DNA of 64,000 bases from JBBIJR01 sp037445875 (lineage in GTDB: Bacteria > CLD3 > SB21): assembly GCA_037445875.1 (NCBI GenBank), contig JBBIJR010000002.1, positions 29,845 to 93,844 of the forward strand. The letters are read 5' to 3'. The number at the start of each line of letters is the position of its first letter. Within the stretch, counting starts at the first letter, position 1. The position numbers and the translations under genes are program-made. The notes under the pieces are model-generated. The model saw nothing but the letters and a program-made list of their open reading frames with translations, made no database searches and was not told the origin of the DNA. Positions 43,582 to 52,314 of this stretch are shown in pieces.

Positions 43582-44556
43582 ATGAAAAAATGGTACCCGT
43601 TGATTTTGACGGCCGTCTTGTTGCTTGGCCTGTCGTGCGGCAACAAGTCGGACAATGCACTGATGGAACTGAAAGAGGAGGTTGTGTCCACTGCGGGGGA
43701 CAAGGGCAAGGCAGGCCGGGCAGCGTCGGCCAAAGCGGCGGCTGCAGCCCGGGCAGCAAAGGCAGCAAAAGACCTGGGGGCCCTCTCGCCTTTCGCCGGT
43801 AGCGCGGGGTCTATGCTCGAGGCGGCCGGGTCCGGGTTTGAGCCGGTTCAGGAAGTGATCCGTGCGCGCATGGTAATCAAAACGGGCCAGGTCTCCATAG
43901 AAGTTGGAAAGTACGACGAAGCCACCGCGGAACTTCAGAAACTTGTGGCCGGGTGGGGCGGTTTCGTGGCCAACTCCACGACGGAGATTCCGTACGAGAA
44001 CGTGAAGACGGGCACGTGGATTCTGCGCGTGCCGTCGGAGAAGTTCGACACCGCGATGGAAGCGATCAAGAATCTGGGCAAGAAACTGGAACGGGAGTCC
44101 ATCGGGGGCGAAGACGTTACGGAGGAGTTCTACGACCTCGAAGCGCGCCTGCAGAACAAATTGCTCGAAGAAAAGCAGGTGCGCGACATCCTGCGCCGCG
44201 CCGGCACGATCACGGAAGTCCTCGAAGTGCAGCGCGAACTCAGCCGCATCCGCGAAGAGATCGAGCGTTTCGAGGGGCGGAAGAAATACATACTCGATCG
44301 AACGGGGCTGTCCACGATCACGGTGGAGCTGCACGACCCGTATCCCGTGGCCATGAGCGCCCGCGGCGGTTTCTGGGCCACCATCGGCTCCGGGTTTACC
44401 GAGGGTTTCCGCGGCTTCGCCTCGGTGCTGGCGGGCACGATCACCTTTCTCATCGCCGGCCTGCCCGTCTTCATCTTGATTGCACTCGTCGTGTGGCTGT
44501 TCGTGCGCCTGATCCGGCGGGCTTTGCGGAAGAAGAAGGCGGGGGCGACGCAGGTG
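43582..44556 (+). CDS. DUF4349 lipoprotein, 3' end lost in an assembly gap
   Basis: At least 325 residues before the run of N. The signal peptide ends in a lipobox (LLLGLSCGNK, Cys19). An Ala/Lys-rich linker (RAASAKAAAAARAAKAAK) leads to the DUF4349 domain (about 95-255): IKTGQVSIEVGKYDEA, GGFVANSTTEIPYENV and a coiled segment VLEVQRELSRIREEIERFEG. A hydrophobic helix (about 285-312) and a very basic tail (RLIRRALRKKKAG) follow. Related proteins are membrane-bound envelope components of unknown function. Probably only the last few residues are missing. Confidence 0.88.
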
Positions 44557-44590
44557 NNNNNNNNNNNNNNNNNNNNNNNNNNNNNNNNNN
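44557..44590. other. Assembly gap (34 N)
   Basis: A run of 34 undetermined bases inside or just after the DUF4349 gene. The true length is unknown, so the end of that gene and the start of the next interval are not reliable. Confidence 0.99.
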
Positions 44591-44677
44591 GTGAAAGGGA
44601 GATGAACGCGGATGAAGAATCGACTGTTGCGGTAGTCAACGGCTATAGATCATCCGCATGTCTATGCGAGGTGGGAT

Positions 44678-45322
44678 ATGAACCTGGCCGTTAGCACAAT
44701 AATGATGATTGCCTTCTCCAGCCTCTATTGCCCTGACTCGTTTTCCCAAACGACGTCGATCACGCACGGCCTGGGAATCGAGGTAGGCCTTGGACATAAT
44801 CAACTGTTCTGGAAAGCGACCGATGTTTCGGCGGATCGTACTCGGCTTTCGTTTAAACCGAGCGTCCGACTGTCTTATCAGAAATCCGTAGCCAGGTTAC
44901 GGTGGATCCCATTTGTGGGCTTTGATGTCTTCGGTGGGAGAAGCGGTACAGACTCTTCTGGATACAAAGACCGCATCTGGCTGTACGCCATCGATTTCGG
45001 GAACATCCTTCAATATCCGGTGCGATCGTTTACTGCTGGGTTTGGATTTAAGGTCAATCGACACGTCAAGACAGTGAATGAGCATTTCGGATCGGTTATT
45101 GATCCACCAAACACCCGCCGCACTTGGCAAAAGAGCTCAATGGATTTCTTTTTCAAGGATTGGTCAGCCAATCTCGGTGTCAGGCTGGACCACTCATTTT
45201 CAGGGCATTTTGTGATAGCTGCGGAGGGCTGGCTTGGGCTTACTCATTTGCAGAAGGGTTCGCTGGATTTCTTAAGCATACGGGAGAACCACTACCGCTT
45301 TTTGGTCGGATATCGTTTGTAG
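44678..45322 (+). CDS. Hypothetical outer-membrane beta-barrel protein
   Basis: 214 residues. The signal peptide ends near DSFSQ. The mature protein has alternating amphipathic strands rich in aromatic residues (SFKPSVRLSYQKSVARLRW, FTAGFGFKVNRHVK, FSGHFVIAAEGWLGL) and ends HYRFLVGYRL, typical of small outer-membrane barrels of this group. The function is unknown. The upstream boundary is close to the assembly gap. Confidence 0.75.
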   Translation: MNLAVSTIMMIAFSSLYCPDSFSQTTSITHGLGIEVGLGHNQLFWKATDVSADRTRLSFKPSVRLSYQKSVARLRWIPFVGFDVFGGRSGTDSSGYKDRIWLYAIDFGNILQYPVRSFTAGFGFKVNRHVKTVNEHFGSVIDPPNTRRTWQKSSMDFFFKDWSANLGVRLDHSFSGHFVIAAEGWLGLTHLQKGSLDFLSIRENHYRFLVGYRL

Positions 45323-45467
45323 TGTGTGTCCTGTCGTTCACAAGCGGACAAGACGCACATCAAGCGAGCAGTCGTTCGCTCTGCGCCGGAGGTTCATCGC
45401 TCACGGTTCCCAGCCTGAAGGGTTTTGAGATTAGCGCACAGGACACACTCAGAAAGGACGGACAAAC

Positions 45468-45702
45468 ATGACCAGAATTCTTAAGTATTCCCGCATGACC
45501 ATCGCCCTCGGCGTGATGACGCTGGTCGGGTTGGCGATTTGTTTTCACGCGCTGGCGGATGTGTCGCGTGGCGGCGAGGACCTCGCACTCGAATGGACGG
45601 CGCTCCGGGTCACGGCCCTGCTCGTCGTCATGTTCGTGGCCCCTGACGTTCGTCACCCCGCGTCTCGCCCTGACGGAGTTGCGTCAACGGGAAAAGAAAT
45701 AG
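45468..45702 (+). pseudogene. Small two-helix membrane protein gene with a 3' frameshift
   Basis: GGACGGACAAAC precedes the ATG. The frame encodes MTRILKYSRMTIALGVMTLV and a second helix (ALRVTALLVVMFVA), then reads into PDVRHPASRPDG and stops at 45713 inside a dispersed repeat. In the next frame the sequence continues naturally as LTFVTPRLALTELRQREKK with TAG at 45700-45702. Removing one C from the CCCC near 45643-45646 joins the two as MFVALTFVTPRL. The protein would be about 77 residues, of unknown function. Real mutation and sequencing error are both possible. Confidence 0.65.
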
Positions 45703-45830
45703 AACACGGATAGACACGAATGGGACGGATTTACGCGGATTCGAATCATGACGCGGTGTTATTAGAACACGGATGGACACGGATAAAACGGATTTCCACG
45801 GATTTCAATCAAAGCTCCAGGTTAAAATCC
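45703..45830. repeat. ACACGGAT-type dispersed repeat, two degenerate copies
   Basis: AGAACACGGATAGACACG with GGACGGATTTACGCGGATT, then AGAACACGGATGGACACGGA with AAAACGGATTTCCACGGATT. The same motif family, in both orientations, ends the window (63855-63993). It is non-coding and directly follows the small membrane gene. Confidence 0.75.
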
Positions 45831-45857
45831 TTTTTTCTTACAATTTCTCCAATTTTT

Positions 45858-46000
45858 CACGAGCTAGAGCTCGTGGTAATCTGAAGCCCAAGCGGATATT
45901 TACTGGGATTGTACTTCGCTTTATCAGCCACGAGCTAAAGCTCGTGGCAATGGTGCGTAGAATATCGAGGGGAATTGCAGCCACGACCTTCAGGTCGCGG
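45858..46000. repeat. Three CACGAGCT/CACGACCT palindromes
   Basis: CACGAGCTAGAGCTCGTGG at 45858-45876, CCACGAGCTAAAGCTCGTGG at 45928-45947 and CCACGACCTTCAGGTCGCGG at 45981-46000. The first two are followed by GTAAT or CAAT, like the related copy at 11791-11810. They belong to the same palindrome family but differ in arm sequence with matching changes on both arms. Confidence 0.85.
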
Positions 46001-46112
46001 AATTGCGAAATTGACTTTTTCTCATTTTCTTCCTAACCTTTCCGGTCTCCATTGGACTCGTCATTGTTTCCCTGTCTCTCGCGAATGAACCCGTTCCCAT
46101 GACGGAGAACGC

Positions 46113-46658
46113 ATGGACTATCAGATAGGCTCGTTCAAGGTTGGTGCGCTGGCGCGGCCTCGGATCGATGCGACCGTGTTCGTCGCGCGCACGGCCACCG
46201 TCCTCGGCGACGTGACCCTCGGTCCAAACGCCAGCGTGTGGTTTGGCGCGGTCCTGCGGGGAGACATGGGGTCCATCACGATCGGGGATAACACCAACAT
46301 CCAGGACAACGCTGTCGTGCACGTGGATTTCGGCTTCCCGACCGTCATCGGCCGCAACGTGTCCGTGGGCCACAGCGCGATCATCCACGGGGCCACCGTC
46401 GGTGACGACTGCATCATCGGCATGCACGCCACCATCCTCAACGGTGCGCGCATCGGATCGGGCTGCATCGTCGGAGCCGGGGCCATCGTGATGCAGGGAC
46501 AGGAAGTCCCGCCCGGGTCGATCGTGCTCGGCATTCCGGCGAAGTTCAAGAAACACGCCGACGACGAGACGCGGGCCATGATCCGGAGGAACTGGGAAAT
46601 CTACGCGGATTTCGCGCGCGAGTATCGCCGTTCGCCTTATCACCAGGATCTCGAATAG
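46113..46658 (+). CDS. Gamma-class carbonic anhydrase family protein
   Basis: 181 residues. Hexapeptide repeats of a left-handed beta-helix run through the protein (VLGDVTLGPNASVWFGAVLR, GSITIGDNTNIQDNAVVHVD), with an alpha-helical C-terminus. The three expected zinc His are visible in AVVHVD and GHSAIIHGATV. The protein should trimerise and bind metal at the interfaces. Many family members hydrate CO2 weakly or not at all. The downstream ion transporter could link it to pH or bicarbonate balance, which is inference. Confidence 0.92.
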   Translation: MDYQIGSFKVGALARPRIDATVFVARTATVLGDVTLGPNASVWFGAVLRGDMGSITIGDNTNIQDNAVVHVDFGFPTVIGRNVSVGHSAIIHGATVGDDCIIGMHATILNGARIGSGCIVGAGAIVMQGQEVPPGSIVLGIPAKFKKHADDETRAMIRRNWEIYADFAREYRRSPYHQDLE

Positions 46659-46691
46659 CAATTCCATCACCCCAAACGTGGGAGAGGATCC

Positions 46692-48215
46692 ATGAAAAAC
46701 GTTTTCGCCTTGCCGACCGTCCGAGGGTGGCTGCTGTTGATGATGATGACGGCCGCGCTGACCGCGCTGCCCGGCTCCATACACGGTCAACAGGAAGTCG
46801 ATCGCGGCGAACGGACCGAAGCCGTCCAGCCGGAAACGGGTCACGCACTCGCCCTGCCGGCCGGATACATGGTCTTACCGTTTGTCGTTCTGTTGCTGAT
46901 GATCGCCACGGGGCCGCTCTTCTACAAGCATTTCTGGGAGCATCACTTCCAGAAAGTCTCGGTGGTGCTGGGGCTCATCACGGTGCTGTACTACATGATC
47001 GGCCTGAAAAACACGGAGAGCCTGACGCACACGCTCGCGGAGTATATCTCATTCATCTCACTGCTCACCGCGCTCTTCGTGGCATCCGGCGGCATCCTGA
47101 TCACCATCGACCGTAAGGCCACGCCGCTGTTCAACAGCATGCTCCTGTTCGTCGGTTCGATCATTGCCAATCTGATCGGAACGACCGGCGCGTCCATGTT
47201 GCTCATCCGGCCGTTTCTCCGCGTCAATAAGGGCCGGATCAAACCGTATCACGTAGTATTCTTCATCTTTACCATCAGCAACGTGGCCGGCGCGTTGACG
47301 CCCATCGGTGATCCGCCGCTCTTCCTCGGTTTCCTCAAAGGCGTGCCGTTCTTCTGGGTCATCGAACACGTGATCCATATCTGGCTGCTGGCTCTCATCC
47401 TCATCCTGGCGGTATTCTACTACTTCGACAGCCGAAACAAATCGGAAGGTACTTCTCAGGAAGTCTACACGGGGAAATTCACCATCCGGGGGCAGAAGAA
47501 TTTTCTGTATCTCTTTCTGGTCATTCTGGCCGTCTTCATGGATCCCAATGTTATATCGGGATTTCCGGACCTCCACGGGGCCTTCCACGTTCCGTTCGGA
47601 ATAAGGGAAATCGTGATGCTCGTCATCGCGTTCCTCGCCTACAAGACCGCCGACCGGGAAGCGCTGCGCGGCAACGAGTTCAACTTCGCTCCTATCAAGG
47701 AAGTGGCCTGGCTGTTCGTCGGCATCTTTGCGACGATGATCCCCGCTCTGCAATTGGTCCAGCATCAGGCGGGCCAGCCGGAAGTCGCGCGCATTCTCAC
47801 GCCGGGCATGTTCTACTGGGCGACCGGCACACTTTCCTCGTTCCTCGACAATGCGCCGACGTATCTGAGCTTCCTCAGCGCTGCGGTGGGCAAGTTCTCC
47901 ATTCCGGGCGGCCTCGACGCGCTAAAGGATTTCTACGGACTGGAGGGCACCGCCTTTGTAGGCGGGACGGTCTCGTGGATGTTCGGCATCTTTCACATCA
48001 CACAGTTCGAGGAATACCTGTTGGCCATCTCGATCGGGGCCGTCTTCTTCGGCGCGAACACGTATATCGGTAACGGTCCGAATTTCATGGTCAAGTCCAT
48101 TGCGGAGCAGTCCGGCATCGAATGCCCGAGTTTCTTCGGTTTCATGATCAAGTATTCGATCCCGATCCTGATTCCGATCTACGCCATCGTCTGGCTGCTG
48201 TTCTTCGTTTCGTGA
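46692..48215 (+). CDS. Na+/H+ antiporter of the ArsB/NhaD/CitMHS superfamily
   Basis: 507 residues. The first 28 residues look like a signal peptide (to HGQ). About 11-12 membrane helices follow. The paired signature loops of the superfamily are present: NLIGTTGASMLLIRPFL and NVAGALTPIGDPPLFLGFL in the first half, FLDNAPTYLSFL and FGANTYIGNGPNFMVKSI in the second. Relatives are annotated as sodium:proton antiporters, but the superfamily also holds citrate and arsenite carriers, so the substrate is tentative. It starts 33 bp after the carbonic anhydrase-like gene. Confidence 0.88.
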   Translation: MKNVFALPTVRGWLLLMMMTAALTALPGSIHGQQEVDRGERTEAVQPETGHALALPAGYMVLPFVVLLLMIATGPLFYKHFWEHHFQKVSVVLGLITVLYYMIGLKNTESLTHTLAEYISFISLLTALFVASGGILITIDRKATPLFNSMLLFVGSIIANLIGTTGASMLLIRPFLRVNKGRIKPYHVVFFIFTISNVAGALTPIGDPPLFLGFLKGVPFFWVIEHVIHIWLLALILILAVFYYFDSRNKSEGTSQEVYTGKFTIRGQKNFLYLFLVILAVFMDPNVISGFPDLHGAFHVPFGIREIVMLVIAFLAYKTADREALRGNEFNFAPIKEVAWLFVGIFATMIPALQLVQHQAGQPEVARILTPGMFYWATGTLSSFLDNAPTYLSFLSAAVGKFSIPGGLDALKDFYGLEGTAFVGGTVSWMFGIFHITQFEEYLLAISIGAVFFGANTYIGNGPNFMVKSIAEQSGIECPSFFGFMIKYSIPILIPIYAIVWLLFFVS

Positions 48216-48227
48216 GGTGAGCGGGAG

Positions 48228-49022
48228 ATGGGGAACCCGACGCGCATCCAACTGGGCGATTGGATCACACGAAGCTGGGACCTGCTCCGTGCGGAATGGC
48301 TGACGTGGTCCCTGATGACCTTCGTGTATTTTATCCCGATGGCGGTCGTGTACGTCATCGCGCAGATCGCGCAGTTCAAATTGGGCCTTCATACACCACC
48401 GCCGAGCCGCGCGTTGGAAGCGTTCCTACAGAGCATCGGGCAATCGCTGACGATCAGTCTGGTTACCTCGTTCCTCATGGTCTTGTGCGGATCGGTGTTT
48501 CTTGGAGGCGTCTATCGCGCCGCGTTCAAGCAAATGGCCGGTGAGAAAATCACTCCCGGCGACGTGTTCACCGGCTTCGACAAATTCCCTGCGATCTTCG
48601 TGGCCTCCGTGATCGTCGGCGCGATCCAGTTTCTTGCCGCCCTGCTGTGCTACTTCCCGATGTTCATCGCCCAGGGATTGCTGTTCCTCACCGTGCCCTT
48701 CATCGTTCGAGAGGATCTCGACCCGTTGCAGGCCGTGCGACGCAGTTTCGAGACCACCAAGAACGAATGGCTGATGTTCACGGTGACGGCGTTTGTGGCC
48801 GGTCTGGTCGCCGTCCTGGGATTGTTCGCATGCCTGGTCGGAATACTCTTTTCGTATCCGTTGTTGTTTCTCATCACTGCGCACGCGTATCGGTCCATGA
48901 CCGGTGCGGAACCTGTGCAGCCGCCCGTCCCGCATACCATGGGTAAACGATGCCGCCGATGCGGAGCCGTCCTCCCTCGGGAGGCGGCATTCTGCGACCG
49001 GTGCGGCGCGGGACAAACCTGA
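48228..49022 (+). CDS. Multi-helix membrane protein with C-terminal zinc ribbon (first of a tandem pair)
   Basis: 264 residues. The N-terminal phrase LGDWITRSWDLLRAEWLTWS is followed by about six hydrophobic helices and a C-terminal zinc ribbon, CRRCGAVLPREAAFCDRCG (two CxxC pairs), at the extreme end. The membrane part resembles DUF975-like or glycerophosphoryl-phosphodiesterase-type membrane domains. It is a paralogue of the next gene. The function is unknown. Confidence 0.75.
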   Translation: MGNPTRIQLGDWITRSWDLLRAEWLTWSLMTFVYFIPMAVVYVIAQIAQFKLGLHTPPPSRALEAFLQSIGQSLTISLVTSFLMVLCGSVFLGGVYRAAFKQMAGEKITPGDVFTGFDKFPAIFVASVIVGAIQFLAALLCYFPMFIAQGLLFLTVPFIVREDLDPLQAVRRSFETTKNEWLMFTVTAFVAGLVAVLGLFACLVGILFSYPLLFLITAHAYRSMTGAEPVQPPVPHTMGKRCRRCGAVLPREAAFCDRCGAGQT

Positions 49023-49036
49023 GGAGCGATCCAGGC

Positions 49037-49819
49037 ATGGCACGGGAGAATATCGTCAAGTTCGGAGAGTGGATCTCGGAAGGCTGGGACCTGTTCCGCC
49101 AAGAGTGGCAAACGTGGGCCCTGATGGGACTGGTCGTGCTGGTCGGGGTGCTGGCCGCCGTCGCGGTGATTGTGTTGGTGGCCCTGGCCATCGCGGTGGG
49201 CGCGGGCCATGGCGAAGATCCGGCGGCCACGCTGGCGATCGTGCTGATCGCGTTTCTGATGGGGATCGGGATCGTCTTTTTTATCGGCTACGTCCAGGGC
49301 GGTTGTTTCAAGGCGGCGTTCAATCAACTGGAAGGCAAACCGATACGGTGGAACGACGTCTGGTCGGCACCCGAGTTGACCCTGCGCATGACCGGCGCCA
49401 ATCTGATGATCGGCCTGCTCACGGTGATCGGGGCGCTGATGTGTTATTTGCCCGCGTTCGTCGTGGCGGGTCTGACGTACTTCACGCTGCCCCTGATCGT
49501 ACGAAAGAACGTCGGCGTTTTCGAGGCTTTGACGCAAAGCAAGGACCTCGCGAAGAGGGACTGGCTGATGTTCACCCTCTTCGCGTTTGTGGTCAGCCTG
49601 ATCGCCCAGATCGGCGTATACGCCTGCTACGTCGGGATCATCTTTTCTTTCCCGCTCACGTTCACCATTGGGGTCGTGGCCTACCGCGATTGCTTCGAGC
49701 CGGGGTTGAAACCCGAGTCAAAGGTCGAAGCGTTGTACACGAAATCCTGCAGGCAGTGCGGGGCGTCCATCCCGGTCGATGCGGCGTTCTGTGACCGGTG
49801 CGGCGCCGGCCAGGTCTGA
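49037..49819 (+). CDS. Multi-helix membrane protein with C-terminal zinc ribbon (second of a tandem pair)
   Basis: 260 residues from the ATG at 49037, chosen because MARENIVKFGEWISEGWDLF aligns with the start of the upstream paralogue. About six helices follow, then CRQCGASIPVDAAFCDRCG and GAGQV at the end, nearly the same as the paralogue. The pair share helix spacing and the motif RxDWLMF/KNEWLMF before the last helices. They may form a heteromer. radC follows 2 bp after the stop. Confidence 0.75.
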   Translation: MARENIVKFGEWISEGWDLFRQEWQTWALMGLVVLVGVLAAVAVIVLVALAIAVGAGHGEDPAATLAIVLIAFLMGIGIVFFIGYVQGGCFKAAFNQLEGKPIRWNDVWSAPELTLRMTGANLMIGLLTVIGALMCYLPAFVVAGLTYFTLPLIVRKNVGVFEALTQSKDLAKRDWLMFTLFAFVVSLIAQIGVYACYVGIIFSFPLTFTIGVVAYRDCFEPGLKPESKVEALYTKSCRQCGASIPVDAAFCDRCGAGQV

Positions 49820-49820
49820 G

Positions 49821-50525
49821 ATGGGATCGAAGAAACCGAGTGTGCGCTCTTCCCGCATCGCCGACTGGTCGCCGGACGACCGCCCGCGGGAGAAACTCCA
49901 GCGTCACGGCGCGGACGTGCTCAGCGACGCCGAGTTGCTAGCGATCCTGATCAGCAGCGGCACGCGCAATCTCACGGCCGTGGACGTTGGCAAAGAACTC
50001 CTGCGCGAGTTCGGTCCGCTGGCACACCTGGCGCGGCGAAATTACCGCGAACTCTCCCGAGGCCGGGGCATGGGTTCCGTTAAGGCGATGAAACTCGCGG
50101 CCGCCTTCGAAATCGCGCGCCGCATCGAAGCCCACCGCGACGAACCCCGATCACGGGTGACATCACCGGAAGACATCGTTCGCCGGTTCCTCCCGCAGCT
50201 GCGCGACCTGAAAAAAGAAGTGTTTCTCGTGGTCCTGCTGGACAGCGCCCACCAGATCATCCGCGAGGCGGAGATCTCGCGAGGCACGCTGAACGCGAGT
50301 CTCGTGCATCCTCGCGAAGTCTTCAAAGCCGCGCTCGACGACCATGCGGCGAGTGTGATCCTCCTGCACAATCATCCTAGCGGCAATCCGGAACCGAGCG
50401 CCGAGGACGTTACCATCACCGAGCAGCTCCGACAGGCCGGCAAGATCATGGGGATACCCGTGCTCGACCACATCATCGTCGCGGGGCAGCGGCACACGAG
50501 TCTCGCGCAATTGGGATATTTCTAA
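49821..50525 (+). CDS. radC: RadC/JAB-domain DNA repair family protein
   Basis: 234 residues from the ATG at 49821. The N-terminal helix-hairpin-helix part reads PREKLQRHGADVLSDAELLA and LSRGRGMGSVKAMKLAAA. The C-terminal JAB/MPN domain carries the metal motif HNHPSGNPEPSAED and ends LAQLGYF. The family is conserved near DNA-repair genes, but its biochemical role is unsettled. It lies 1 bp before ruvA, so the two are probably translated together. Confidence 0.95.
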   Translation: MGSKKPSVRSSRIADWSPDDRPREKLQRHGADVLSDAELLAILISSGTRNLTAVDVGKELLREFGPLAHLARRNYRELSRGRGMGSVKAMKLAAAFEIARRIEAHRDEPRSRVTSPEDIVRRFLPQLRDLKKEVFLVVLLDSAHQIIREAEISRGTLNASLVHPREVFKAALDDHAASVILLHNHPSGNPEPSAEDVTITEQLRQAGKIMGIPVLDHIIVAGQRHTSLAQLGYF

Positions 50526-50526
50526 G

Positions 50527-51138
50527 ATGATCGTTTCGGTTCAGGGCACCATCGTCGAAAAGACGCCGACCCACGTGGTGCTGGACGTGGGCGGGATCGG
50601 CTACGAGATCTGGATCACGCTTTCGGGATTCGAGAGCCTCGGACGTGTGGGCGAGCAGGCGCGCCTGCGGACCTACTTGGACGTGCGCGAGGACCTGCAC
50701 CAGTTATTCGGATTCGTCTCCGAGGAAGAACGAGGGCTTTTCCTGCTGTTGATCTCCGTCTCGGGCATCGGTCCAAAGTCCGCGCTCAGCATACTGTCCG
50801 CCATGCCCGTTCGCGAACTTCGCCAGGCGATCGTGTCCGAAAACATCGATTTCCTCACCGCCGCGCCGGGCGTGGGGAAAAAGACGGCTCAGCGTCTGAT
50901 CGTAGAGCTCAAGGAAAAGGTGATGAAAGGTGTGTCGAAGGAGCCGCTGCCTGCCGTGACCGCATCGCCGACCGATTCGAACGTGGCGGATGAGGCCGTC
51001 ATGGCGCTGACGTCTCTCGGTTACGCCAAGGCAGCGGCAGAGAAAGCCGTCGTACGCGCCATCCAGGAAAAGACGGACCATCGGTTCACGATCGAAGAGC
51101 TCGTCAAATCGGCGCTCCGCGTAGCTGCCGGGGGATAG
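50527..51138 (+). CDS. ruvA: Holliday junction branch migration protein RuvA
   Basis: 203 residues, the usual length. Domain I (1-64) has GTIVEKTPTHVVLDVGGIGY; domain II has FLLLISVSGIGPKSALSIL and AAPGVGKKTAQRLIVELKEK (helix-hairpin-helix motifs that bind DNA); domain III (about 155-200) has DEAVMALTSLGYAKAAAEKA and binds RuvB. RuvA holds Holliday junctions for RuvB-driven migration. ruvB and ruvC are not in this window. Confidence 0.97.
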   Translation: MIVSVQGTIVEKTPTHVVLDVGGIGYEIWITLSGFESLGRVGEQARLRTYLDVREDLHQLFGFVSEEERGLFLLLISVSGIGPKSALSILSAMPVRELRQAIVSENIDFLTAAPGVGKKTAQRLIVELKEKVMKGVSKEPLPAVTASPTDSNVADEAVMALTSLGYAKAAAEKAVVRAIQEKTDHRFTIEELVKSALRVAAGG

Positions 51139-51150
51139 CAGGGACGAATA

Positions 51151-52314
51151 GTGAAAACGTTGTTCCTCGCTGCGCTGTTCGCTTCGAGCGCGGCGGCACA
51201 ATCCTTCGATTTTCGGGAGGACCTCTTCGCGTCCATCCCCGGCGACTCGCTCGTGGAAAATTGGGTCGTCCGCCTCGTCAACGAAGAACGTGCCCGGGTG
51301 GGTCTGCGGCCGATGGTGCCGGACGTTCCCCTCCGTTCCGCCGCCCGACAGCATTCCTCGGAGATGATGGCTTTCGGCTATTTCTCTCACACCTCGCCGC
51401 ATCCTGCCCTCGCACAGCCCATCGATAGGATCTACCGGAGCGGCTTGAGTGACTGTGAAGTTGGGGAGAACATTGCGGTCCATGGACTGGACGGAACGCC
51501 GCGCGAGATGGCCACAAAATTCATGGAATTGTGGATGAACAGTCCCGGACATCGCGCCAACATACTCAGCGACTCGTTCAATCGTATTGGGGTCGGCATC
51601 GTTACTCGCAGGGACACGGTCGTGCAGGATACCGTCGTGGCCGGTGTGCGGCGCCGGGTTTGGACATACACGATCGAGCACTACGGCACACAAAACTTCT
51701 CGCACCGCAACCTGGAGTTTGATTTCCTCACGCTGGTCCGAAAAGACACGTTGTGGTTGATGCTCGATCTGGAGATCGGACTGGACCGCCCGATCCTTCT
51801 GCAAACGGAGCGCTACTCCTGCCTCCTGAAACCGGATGGGCCCACGATTCGTGCCTCGGTGAGAATACCCTTCGCAGCGTCGATGAAGCTGTCGCTGGCT
51901 TACCTGGAATCGGCCATGACGCAGGAGTATGTGAAGATGTTTGAAGACCGGATCTCCGGCCTCAGCATGACCGCGCTTAACGACAAGACCGCTCGCTGCC
52001 GGTTTCCGCTGCGGTTTACTCGAGTGGGCATGCAACCGGGAACGGCGTGGTTTCTGGTTGGCCGGGCCGACATTTGTGACGACGAGGAACCGTCGGATAT
52101 CTCGATCTACGTCAACAAGGACGAAACATACCGTTTCGCCGGTGTCTTCCGACCGATGTTCGACGTTCCTATCTCGGCGCATGCGGACACCGTGATTGTG
52201 GATTGGGCGTTCGGCGCCGGCCGGAAACAGGCGGTGCGCCATGGCGTGAGGCTTATTTCAAGAGCCATCGGGCAGCAGAGCGCTGCCGCGGAGGTCTTCG
52301 GAAAGACTTATTGA
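51151..52314 (+). CDS. Secreted CAP/SCP-domain protein
   Basis: 387 residues from a GTG at 51151. The signal peptide ends SSAAAQS. A CAP domain (about 40-175) shows LVNEERARVGLRPM, SAARQHSSEMMAFGYFSHTS, CEVGENIA and MNSPGHRANILSDSFNRIGVG, including the conserved His and Glu cavity residues. The last roughly 210 residues form an unrecognised beta-rich domain. Bacterial CAP proteins are exported and of varied or unknown function. It overlaps the convergent glycosyltransferase gene by 7 bp. Confidence 0.88.
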   Translation: MKTLFLAALFASSAAAQSFDFREDLFASIPGDSLVENWVVRLVNEERARVGLRPMVPDVPLRSAARQHSSEMMAFGYFSHTSPHPALAQPIDRIYRSGLSDCEVGENIAVHGLDGTPREMATKFMELWMNSPGHRANILSDSFNRIGVGIVTRRDTVVQDTVVAGVRRRVWTYTIEHYGTQNFSHRNLEFDFLTLVRKDTLWLMLDLEIGLDRPILLQTERYSCLLKPDGPTIRASVRIPFAASMKLSLAYLESAMTQEYVKMFEDRISGLSMTALNDKTARCRFPLRFTRVGMQPGTAWFLVGRADICDDEEPSDISIYVNKDETYRFAGVFRPMFDVPISAHADTVIVDWAFGAGRKQAVRHGVRLISRAIGQQSAAAEVFGKTY

